Part shown: positions 53,833-64,000 of the stretch, piece after piece
How the letters are laid out: every line of letters starts with the position of its first letter
Position numbering within the stretch: position 1 is the stretch's first letter
From: Paragyromitra xinjiangensis
Lineage: Eukaryota > Ascomycota > Pezizomycetes > Pezizales > Discinaceae
NCBI GenBank assembly: GCA_038503065.1
Contig: JBCAMK010000009.1
Span: 992,001-1,056,000 of the forward strand
Reading direction: 5' to 3'
DNA: 64,000 bases
The notes under the pieces: model-generated
Databases searched by the model: none
What the model was told of the DNA's origin: nothing
What the model saw: the letters and a program-made list of their open reading frames with translations, nothing else
Made by a program: the position numbers and the translations under genes

Positions 53833-56800
53833 ATTTGCGTAATTGTATTTGTTGTTTCTTTGCGCTCGTCGGAGAGATCGCTCGTGCACAGCTTGATAAT
53901 GGAATTAAGAACATGGTTTGGGGTTTTTGCAGGGTATTGGACTTGAGAGATTGTATTCTGAGTTTCGTTTTTTTCTTTGCGGTCTCATCGGTTCCTTTTT
54001 ATTGGTTTGCTTTTTACCCAGGGAGACACCGGACCCCGGAGCTCTCACGCACATGCATGGTGTTGAGCTAGCTAGTTCGTATTTATTGACCTGTGGAATT
54101 TATGCTTATTTTATAATGGGTATCCATCGTTCCAATTTTCTGTCTTTGAATCAACGAGAAGCAAGAATTTCTAGCTGAAACTTCAAACCCTCAGGTGCCT
54201 GTCTATAGACGTGACTTGGTCAAACCTTTCTTGTTACCTCTAAGCCCAATTTGAAAGAGCAACGTGGTTTATCCCTTCAGTCGCAGCAACCAGAATTCTA
54301 GTCCAAACGGACCAGAATTTTAAGCCTGATTTTTAAAAACTTAGTGACACCTCAACCACATGGGCTCACCCCCTAGGTATGTATAAGGCTGCCTATCAAC
54401 GCTGGGAAAATTATTCCCCGATGAGTACACACTTCCTTGAAAGAGTTACGAATAATTGAACTTGGTTATTTCCCACCAAAAGAATACATGTTTTGCAGCG
54501 TGCCGCAACAGCCTGAGCTGGAGAGCTATCACCGGGGAACTTCTAGAGCGGAAGAGACCATTACTAGCCTACGCTAAACATATTTTTTCACAGCGTATTC
54601 TCGCTTAGCTAGAACTCCCGAAAAGGCGGCTTTTGGTAGGCTTAGGGGAAGGTAACCAAGGTTTTGTAAAGGTGTTACCAAAATCTCGCTAAATTGAGCC
54701 CTCTATTCACTTTATAAACCCGACAACGCAGGTATCAAGAATTAACCACGCGAAGTATTTTCTATATTTTTTAGATTGAGTTGCTACCCTATCATTTAAG
54801 TGGTGCTGCTAAAAGTGGACCCAAATCATTAAATTTTGCGCACTTCTACATAAGAGTAGCAATATATTAAGTTCACAGTTTTTTATACAGTCCTAGAGAG
54901 GCTCCTGCGTAATGCTATGTAAGGGAAGAGGTCAAAATTTTATGTTTTGCAGCTGTTCTTGATATTGTAGTTGAAAATAAGGCCATAATTCGTTACGACC
55001 GAAAGGATAGGATTTCATAAATATATTGGAAGACATCCCGTTAATATTTTGAAGGCTTCATATGTAGTTTGAAAGCCCCTAGACCGAGTCTGTAAGGATT
55101 AGCTAGCTTTCAAATAAGTGATCTGTGGACCCCCATCCCCCCTCTGTAGATTTCTAACCACTCAGAAACCCAGACCTTAAACAATAGCACTTTGCAGCAA
55201 TACATAAAAAGTCTCCAAAAAATTATAATTTATAGTTTAGTAAACATTCTCAAGGAAACCTGTTTTGCAGGTTTCATTGCCTACTATTTTTGGTTCAAGG
55301 TTGTAAGAGTGTACCAGATTTTGGTGTGGTACATGGTTGCCACACTTGTCTGCGCTCTTGCCTCCTAAATATCTGGCTGCAAAAATCAGTGACGGGTTAG
55401 AAGCTTGCTCACGGATTTCTGGAAGTCTAGGTCTGAAGCCTCCAAAATATCGACGGGGTGTCTTCAATTATGGGCACGAGTGTCTCCCTCCACTATTTTG
55501 GTTTTGTTTACGCCATAGCTTTTGCTGCATGCGATATTCTTATACCTGGAAACCAATGAAATTATGATTAAACCCCCCAATTATTCTTTCGGCTATTTGA
55601 ATCATCAATTGTCACTCGTGGCAACCACAGCCGCATTTTTTTAAATATTTGCTTCCTTTCGACCTTTCTCTACTATTTGATGCTATTCCTATTCCACCTA
55701 CGTAGGAATTTCTATAGCCTACGTAGCCTTTCTACTGTTCAGGTCTCTTACTATTCCTTGCTAAATTGGCTTTCTTTGGCTGCCAATTGTCCAGGCGGTT
55801 ATTCAGCGTATCCTGCTTATTCGGAGGCTGTTTTAGGCTCGGAAGCGCTGGCCGGCGAAGAATGTGATGGAGGAAGCCTTATTGGTTGGATATCGATATA
55901 TATACAGAGGTTTTCTGCCTCTTCTTCGTTCCTACAGCAATATCTACTATCACCTCTTCTTTCTTCGGTGTTACAAAAGCCTTTGCACCCCTAGTGGCTC
56001 GACAATACTACAACTACATAACCAGGGACCAAGCTAGGGAACAGTAATTAAAAGGGGAAAGATATAAAGATATTGACGTGCTAAATAGCGTCCTACTCTT
56101 TCTTTGGTTGCCTTCTGCAGAAACCACGGCTACAATTCACTAGTGGTTGAACCTGGTGGTGAGGAGGGTGTAAAGGCTCTTGGAACGCGACTGTACACGC
56201 CAAATTATTGAAGACATTTGCGTATCATGGAACCTACGTAGTATGAAAGCATTGAATCTCCCCCAAGTGTCTTAGCCCCCGTAATTGCGGCCTTTCGTCT
56301 TCGTAGTCTGAGGAATCAAGTCTTGGCTGGCTAACTGCACCTCCGATGGTTGCGCATATAGTGTGGGTGGAAGAACGGAGGCGAACAGAGCATTTGGCAG
56401 AGAATTATCGATAGCTTTATTGCAAAGGTGTGAAGGTGCGAAATACGGAGTCGGTATATGAAAGGTATATCAATGGCACAGCAGGGAGACAGGAGGGAAG
56501 ATACAGCGGGAAATAAGAGAGTAAGGGTTGGAGTGGGGATATGGAGATTTGGAGGGATATCAAAATTTGGAAAGGAAGGCCAAATTGTTGACGTTTGTTT
56601 TATGCTGTGTTGAACTTATGTTATTTATTCCATTTGTTAATTTTTGTTGCGTGTTCGCGGTTTAGTGTGCCGCCATAATCCAAAGGGTTGGATTTGCGTA
56701 TGATATATCGATCAACCAACCAGCGCCCCGACGGTCTGTGCTTGAATGGTAATCGATCCGATATTCGGGGGGTTTTTTTAGCACGGTAATTCGCCATTGA

Positions 56801-59800
56801 TGTCTTCTTATATCCCAATAGACGACCGTTATAAACGTACGCTGTTTTTTTCGTGCAGAGTCGGTAGGAATCAAAGGGTGTAGACACGGCTCAACGTGCC
56901 CCGTGAATTACCGAGTGATACTTGTGATGCAATAGTTTTTTCTTTCTTTTCGTTTATTTCATTCGGCATATACAGCTTTCCAGCCGCAACGCCGTGACAC
57001 ATGGCCGTCGCTTTAAAGGAACTTAATGGCAGCAGACCAAGCCTTAAGCAGAAATACGCCAAGAATCGAGTTTTCGATAGCGGTCTCTTATGCACAATGC
57101 AAGGGGTGATCTGAGTTCTTATGTTCGCTTGCGTCGAGAACGGCAGAAATCGTGCCGAGGCAATATACCTTAGCTAAAATTAGAATGCTAGTCCGGAGTA
57201 TTACCGCGGCTGGATTCGTTCTGGCCACGACAGATTCGGAGATTGGAAGTGGTAATTCACTCAGGTTTCTGCTAGGGAAAAGCCTCAAGCATGACTGTGT
57301 TTTTTGCTCGGTTGCGGTAAGACTATATCTTCTGTGACCTTGTACTTCATACTTCATACATGAAAAGGAGGGTAAACAGATAGATAGGGCTAGTTCCGAG
57401 TGCTGAGTTGAGGGCCCGGTCTCGTTTGGATAATTTGAACCTCAATCGGGATACCGGCGACCCTAATTCAGGTATCATGTGATTGGTGTTGTTCACGAAC
57501 TGGCTCGAGCTGGCTCGTAGATAACAATGCACGTGATCCTTGTGGCGCGAGTTGTTTGGCTGCGCTAACTCCTAATAACAACAGTAGTTTTCTTCCTTTG
57601 CCCTTAGTCCTAGCTATAAACTATGCTGCACAAATCGTGTCGTGCAAACCAGATAGATCTAGAAGATGCAGATAATTAGAAATTTAACGGGGATTAGATA
57701 CTGGCAGCCGAGTAGGCACAGCAAGAAGGCTATGCTCTACCTGCTTGCTCGGAGCGATGGGTTCCTTCAACTGCCTAAGTTGTTGCAAGTTCCTCGCCCT
57801 AGGTTGAATCCGGGGCAATGGCGGTTGCTTGTGAGGGTCGGGTAATTTCTTTGGTGTTGGCGGTAAGACCTACTTAGTAGCGGAGGTCAGCTCCTCTGGT
57901 GAGCTTTTGTCGCCACCTTCACTGGTAATCACTCGGGTTTCGGACCAGTGAACTATCCTGGCCTAGTTAGAGACGGTACCAATGAATAACAGAGCCCCCG
58001 ACCACTCGATTCTTTCTTGAACCATATGTCCTACTTGTAGATGCAGACTAACCCTTACGGATAACAAAGCACAAGTACTGGATCATTAGCAATCACTCGC
58101 TCTAGGGTACTTCAAGGTCTCCAGCTTTAACGTCCTTGTAGCCAAAGCCTAGAACACCCATCAAAAATCCCAACTCTGGGGCACTAACGCAATCGAGAGG
58201 CACTGACACGGCTTCGAGGAGCATTCCGCAGGAACGATTCTGTGTAGTGTCGGTCCGTTTGATGCTATGATGTACGCCCTAGGTCTGTGTATATTAGGGG
58301 CGAAGATCTAATCGGAGGGAAAGGTGGTATTTTAGGTGCTGAGCCTATAATAATTGGCGTAGGGGGTTAAGTAAAACTAATTTGGGAACAACTTACGTTA
58401 TGTTGCGGCATTCGGCCTCTAGGGAATGATGAACGTCGAGGAGTGAAGGAAAATAGAGCGGACTATCTCCCAGAGTTACCAGTTTGTTGTAAATCGTTCT
58501 CAATTTTTGGTTGTCGGTTTCTTGTGGTATGTTCTCGTTGCTGAAGGTGATGATGCCTAAACCGAGACGTGGCACAGTATTAACCGAACAGTGTCAGCCT
58601 CTCCAGTCACAGGCCTCGACACGACATTTCTTGAGACGAAACATAATTCCGATGCCATAAGTCTTAGACAAAGGGCTCCACAGCTATAGTCGGGTTAGGA
58701 AATAGGGGGTATTTTAAGAGAATAGGAGGAAGAGGGGGTTGGTATTCGTGAAATGCATTGAGCTATACAGAGTTGTATCGCAGAAATGAGAGCACCCTAC
58801 CTCCGACCGCCAATTAACGATATACAAACTATGCTAACTTGTTTCTCCAAGAGCAATCGGATAGCTCCAAGGTCTTACCTGTTGCGTGCGGTGTTTTTTG
58901 GCAAGTCACACTCGAACCCCCCTGAAGATTACCACAACAATGGTAAGTGGAGGATTAGTGTCAAATCCCCCACGCCGAAGAGCTCGTCAAAAACTTAGCA
59001 GCCTGTATTCCTTTGTGCTGAGGGTCCATCTATGATGATAGTAGATAACAGCGGGAACGTTCTTTAAAAGGGTGAGAAGTCGGTTGGGAATGGCGAAGAC
59101 AAAGTTGGGTTTGAGGACCATCTCTGCCTCCATCCAAAACTCACCTACTGAACTCAGACAACGGCCCCACGTGATACCCTTTCTCCCACATATAGCGCTC
59201 GGCTTAGAGAAAAATTTTGGATAGCCATTGTCATAGGAAGCTTGAGGTTTTAGTACGTTCTCGGAAGGAAGAGGTAGGCAATAGGAAGAATGAGCGAGTG
59301 ATTGTAATTGTGATTCCAGCTCTCTCTTCTTGGCGTACGAACGGCATTGGGTTAATCATATGCACATTTTTTGCGAGATAAAGGCCTATGATAGCGAGCT
59401 ATGTTTAAAGATATCAAAACTGGCCAGTCTACTGAGGAATATGGGTTCCAATATTGACAAGGGCAAAATCCAAAGAAAATAGAGAACGATTCCAGTATAT
59501 TCCATTGATCTTAGCCAAACACCAATACCACACGATGCCCCCACTCGCACTAATATGACTGCCTTCTTTTTCGGTAACAATTGAGACCAACGATCAGCAG
59601 CATGGACGCACATATGCAGAACGAAAACCCTGTTCTGGTGGGTAGGTGGACCGGTTGGCAACGTCACTGCAACTCTTTGGGAAGATCGTCGGTCCAGACA
59701 CCCTTCCCGAAGCCTTGGCTTGATCCAGGACTGCCCCACTCGAGAGATGATTCCCTTGCAGACTGCATTGGGGCCAAAAAGCTTACTTCCTCGCATAATA

Positions 59801-62800
59801 TATGTGGGAAAGTTCGGGACTGGAGGGGTCCCTGCAGCAGTGGCTCATCAAATACAAATGCCAGATCGCCGGGACCAGTTGTACAGCGTTTCTGTACATA
59901 CGCGATCGCGTCTGCTGAAGTTTAAATGCTGTTGCAGATCTTTACCCCCTGTCCATCCCGACTTTTGTTGTTGCGGTACCGAGCGAGAAGGCTAGGCCGG
60001 AACTATCACGAAATATAGGGCTGATTTTTGTTTCATTTTATTGTTGATTCATTCTGCCAACTCCTAGATCTTTAATTGATAATGAGGCTCCTAGATTCAT
60101 ATGTCTTACTAAGTGTGGCTGTTCACTGATCTCCATCCATCATATAATATCACTCGGCACCAACCACCTATATCAACCCTGCGATATGGTCGAAACAGTG
60201 TTTCCGTGACAGACGACTCTGATAACTGGCGCCCAAGAATTTTCGAGCATCCCACCATAGGCGCGCTTACTACAGGTATGCTTACTACGACAAAACCATA
60301 CAAGCACTACCATTTAGTATACCTACAGAGATGAGTGGTGGCATGAACTAAGCGCGTTCCGAGCCTCACTCATTGGGTGCTCACACAGTACACTCGAGGA
60401 ACCACTTGTGATCCAAACTCTTATCAGAACATCAGAACAATTCGTTGTCTACGAAGGCTACACACCTCTTCGAAGCGTTTCGTTCTCAAATGATCTTCAG
60501 GTTTGATAAACTTTCTCACACTTGCTCTTGCGGGGTTAAAACTACGTAACCATCCCGGACGTCATTTCAGATGACTTCATGCTATTTGGACTGCAGCTAT
60601 ATGATCGTCGCGGTATATTTTTGTCCCATATCACTATGAGCACTTGACTCACTTCATGCGCCACTTCTTGAGTAATTTGTTAAAATCTGTGTTCTTTTTT
60701 CTGAAGCACAACCCCAATGACGAAACTATTTCGGATCTCTGTGCTTCACCGTCAACATGCGCCTCGGCAAATTGCGGTCGAACAAGTAAGTCTCCCCGTA
60801 TCCCAGGGGATGATCGACACTAGCCGCCGACGTCATCTTCAAGGGGAGCATGAAGTTTGACATGCTGCTAGCCGTGTCAGAAGCGGAGTTATGCTTTATG
60901 CGGGCTGGAATTGCTGCCCCCACCCAGCGTGACGTCAGGCTGGATATTCAAACCGCCAACCACAACAGGAGCGAGTGATACATCGTGAGAAAAAGTATCG
61001 ACGCGATTCGCCGATATAATGAAGTGGTTGGCCTCCTATGCACGTGTGCGCTCAATTCTTCAGATGTGTGGAGGGCTCTTGCCGGTCACTTTCTTAAGTA
61101 CTGTATGTTTGTTTGAGCTCGTGTGGCATTGATGATGGAATGTATTTTCAGACCGTTCCAAAGCGGCTAGATGTCGTCATTTTAATTATCACTGGTCCAG
61201 GTAGACGTGGGTGAGGTGATTGGGTTTAGCCGCCAGGGCTCCCCTCACTTGTTGCCTCGCTTCCTAAATCGCCTTCACCGCATCCCCGGTACTGTGCAGG
61301 CAGGCAACTCGCAGCAGCAGCGGCTTGCAGGAGTAATAATGCTCTTCGCCTGGGTACATGTCCTCCGAGATCTAATTAGGGTTACACCTCGATTCCGGAT
61401 GAAAGTACACCGAAATGTCTATCTAATTTTTCGTTACTTCTTGGACCACGGCACGGGTGTACTTCGCGCTTTGTCCATTAATGGGCCATGGGCAGTTCGG
61501 GCCGACCCAACAGAGTTAAATTGCCCAATCCGCAGGTCGGTGCATCGTGTGCTGCGTCCGACCGACCCCCCGAACATGTACGCTACAACGTTGTTTCTCC
61601 CGAGGGTTTCACCGTGGGGTTTTCGGGGTTATGACGTCACCTTGTAAGACTGATTGGCAATCGTAATCGGTTTCGGGCAAAATGGTGACCCCCAGATAAA
61701 CGATTCTTCAGAAAAAGGATTGGCATCGCTGCTATCATTGCCAGCGGAGCAGCAGCGGAGACAGCCGTTTACTTCACATCGCTGCAGGCTCGTTCACATT
61801 GGCTAGTTATCCGGACGCAACCCTCGGGAATCGAGATGTCGTCGATTGGATATGCAAGTCTGCAGTGGCCAGAGTGAGGCTCTCCAATTCGCGGACTCGG
61901 GTGAAAAAGCAACATGAAATCGGGCAGCCTAAGTTGAACGGTGCCCGATATCAAATCCTATCACGATGCACAGGCAGTGATTCAACAATCTTTATTCCCC
62001 GCATCACATTCCGGGTCCCAGGTGTCTGCAGCTGTGATCCACTTCCGCGAGCGCAGGGGGGGAGAAGATTTCCACCTGCCAAGCCCCTGGATGGCCTGTG
62101 CTTGCTTGCGTAGGTTTGCTCTAACATTTTCCACACCTATTTTTTTATTTTTATTTTTTTGGCACAACGGTTAGGAGATTCCTCGTGACTGCTACGGATG
62201 CTATTCCACTCCACTTTCCTAACCATGACGTAATTTTGCATGTGCACACCCTGACCATTGATCCGCCAACGGCAGCTGGCGCAACGCACCAGCACCCGCG
62301 CCACACCCTGATGGCATTTGTGGCGATACCAGCTACGATGCTGCACGGTGCAGGAGTGGTGATCGATGAGGACGCGGTGATCGGATTGCAGTTGATGGTG
62401 AACCTAGTGGGCGAGGCTCACAAGGATCGGAAGTGACAAGGCTTCTTCCTCGCCTCCACACTATGGGTTACAGTGTGCACCACACCCCCCCAGTTTGTTG
62501 AGACTCCGAGTCTACGGCTTGGGCTCCTTCCTCCGAGAAAGATAGGGATCAACAGTCGGTGAGGTCAATTTGCAGATGGGCGTCAACCTGGACACGCGTT
62601 CGTCCAAGTGAAACTCGAGTTTTACTCGTTGAATTGTTGTTATTTTCAGCTCGACCACGAGCATTTTATCTCTTTGATGAGAGAGAGAAAGAGAGACCTG
62701 TAAGAAAGGATATCGGCAACAGCCGCTTTTCTGTGTTTTGATCGATCGAAGTTCTATTACCTACCAGGGCCTAGGGTGGTTGCTTGCCCCTGGTCTAAAT

Positions 62801-63515
62801 TATTATGCTCGTCTGAAAACTAATTCTCAGGACTTCTAGAGCTAATAGAATAGTTAGAGAGAAAAAAAACGGGGCTGAAAAGCGGGCAATAGAATGGGTC
62901 ACAGCAGTATTATGTTATAGGGTGAAGATGATAGGTTCATCACAAGCCTTACGTCTGTTTCTACCTTTTTTGGAACTGACCATTCGGCGCGCAATGTACA
63001 ATGGCCCCGCGTACGACCAGTCAGCTCCCCGCGTTTGTTTGATGTGAAAAAGTGGACGTTGTTAGTAGCAAAAGCAGTTAGATGGTTACAGGAAGACAAC
63101 AAAATGATGTGAGAGGGAAGAGGCAGACCCGCAGTCAAAGCGTTATTACCATCATCATCCTTCCCCGCTGCCGGCACTGTCCACTTAAAACGCACTCGGG
63201 GGTTTCCTACATACGCACTTGGATGTGGGTTATTTAGAACTGACTTATCTCGTGTGCCGCGCCACACCTTTGTATCCCATCCTTCTATTTTGCCATTCTT
63301 GGGCGCATGCAAATCTCGCAAAGCTCCATTTCAGAAGAAAAAGGAAAGAGAAAGAAGCAGCGAACAGAAAAGCCTCCCGCCTCTATTACCCCCCCATGCC
63401 ACTCGACTTCTCTTGAGTCCGAGTCTTTAAACTCTCCCCCATAGCGTTCCAACTCTTCAAAAATCTCCAACTCCGCGATCACCACTTTCCCCGGTATTTT
63501 TCCCGTTGATCAACT
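53833..63515. other. 9.7-kb gene-free region
   Basis: No gene could be supported in either strand. The part from 54200 to 55700 is AT-rich, with only short frames; the remainder is of mixed composition with many short unrelated frames. The longest (61207-61647 plus, 59386-59796 minus, 62899-63321 minus) lack family motifs. Simple repeats such as GAGAGAGAAAGAGAG near 62680-62696 are minor. It may be decayed transposon sequence or simply spacer; no terminal repeats, reverse transcriptase or transposase motif is visible. Confidence 0.45.
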
Positions 63516-64000
63516 ATGTTTCGCAACAGGTCGGTTTGGCGCGCGCCCTGACGATCCCTCTTTGCTTTCTTTGTTTATCTTGTTTGATCCATATGGGTTC
63601 CGGCTCTATGCCTAGAGCGACGGAAGACCTGTGGTTGTTGTCGAGTTTGTGGGTATTGCGGCTGACAGAGGGGTTTCGTACTTTTTAGACAATCATCGCA
63701 AAAGCCTCCAGATGAGCTTTTTGAGCGTTTTCGACAGTCGTTTCCTGGAGTGCGTGGAGGATCCACCAGCGCTTCGAGCGATTCGCAAACACAAACGGCG
63801 GGTCTAGACGGCTCTACGCTTCATCAACCAAGGCAAGTGAGCTATGGGTCTTGTTTCGAGTATTCATTGCCGTTCGTTGTCTGTTGTTGTCCTTGTTGTT
63901 GTCACCCCACAATTCTACAGGGCGGAAGCCTGGAGAGAGTTGGCGGTAGGCTCGAGTATCAGCAACTCCCCGCTAACAGTCTTCTCGGCGGAAATAGATT
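63516..64000 (+). CDS. 5' end of an unidentified protein gene (partial)
   Basis: A spliced start is visible: ATG TTT CGC AAC AG at 63516-63529, an intron with a GTCGGT donor and TTTTTAG acceptor, exon 63689-63836, a second intron with a GTGAGC donor and TCTACAG acceptor, and exon 63921 to the window edge. Joined in frame, it gives about 80 residues. They start MFRNRQSSQKPPDELFERF, continue with a Ser/Gly/Thr-rich stretch and end RLEYQQLPANSLLGGNR. I do not recognise the family. The low-complexity start suggests the N-terminus of a larger protein continuing off the edge. An alternative GC donor at 63833-63834 would shift the frame after QP. Confidence 0.5.

Noticed and set aside
59386..59796. 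Minus-strand frame of 136 codons
   Set aside because: Examined as a possible transposon relic, but no transposase or reverse-transcriptase motif is visible.
61207..61647. Plus-strand frame of 146 codons
   Set aside because: No recognisable domain and no supporting upstream or downstream exon.

Overview
This window is nuclear DNA of a filamentous ascomycete (Pezizomycotina). The evidence is single-copy eukaryotic housekeeping genes interrupted by many short GT-AG introns (mostly 50-180 bases) with CTAAC-like branch sites, and ascomycete-specific families such as Som1, Ldb17, Rbd2 and Pep4. By hand splicing I place about 67 introns in 18 conserved genes, several of them bounding very small exons. 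This intron richness, together with long gene-free stretches, would fit an early-diverging class such as Pezizomycetes or Orbiliomycetes. That placement is inference. No bacterial, viral or complete transposon gene was recognised.

Layout. 1-1213: gene-free, with a 206-base inverted-repeat element. 1214-8691: four genes, BUD20 (-), mitochondrial aconitase ACO1 (+), pyrroline-5-carboxylate reductase PRO3 (-) and rhomboid RBD2 (+); two divergent promoters lie among them. 9563-10030: a small Cys-rich protein with a signal peptide and a C-terminal RDEL. 11525-16904: LDB17 (-) and an oxysterol-binding protein with 11 exons (-). 19011-22162: MSH2 (+), preceded by two ACGCGT boxes and followed by an ankyrin-repeat relic. 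25182-27752: glycogen branching enzyme (-). A 5.1-kb gene-free stretch follows, rich in pyrimidine tracts towards its right end, and leads into SWI1 (+, 32893-36090). 36493-41518: IMG2/mL49 (-), eIF3e (+) and a kinesin-10-like motor (+). 42416-50483: an annexin-like protein (-), SOM1 (-, a two-exon gene of 80 codons), CGI121 (+) and a GH47 alpha-mannosidase (-). 52344-53832: vacuolar aspartic protease PEP4 (+). 53833-63515: a 9.7-kb stretch without a convincing gene. 63516-64000: the 5' end of an unidentified gene (+).

The genes do not form one pathway or a secondary-metabolite cluster; this is a housekeeping region. Several products share a compartment. ACO1, IMG2 and SOM1 act in mitochondria (Krebs cycle, mitoribosome, inner-membrane peptidase). 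PEP4, GH47, RBD2 and the RDEL protein belong to the secretory and vacuolar system. LDB17, the ORP and the annexin-like protein act at membranes, and SWI1, MSH2, the kinesin and CGI121 act on chromatin, chromosomes or tRNA modification. Four divergent pairs (BUD20/ACO1, PRO3/RBD2, IMG2/eIF3e, SOM1/CGI121) share intergenic spaces of about 260-610 bases. I found no clear undescribed system. The items most worth a second look are the bulged telobox palindrome between PRO3 and RBD2, the RDEL-tailed protein, the inverted-repeat element near the left edge, the annexin-like protein and the gene-free islands.

All exon boundaries were worked out by eye from splice signals, reading-frame continuity and family conservation, without transcript data.
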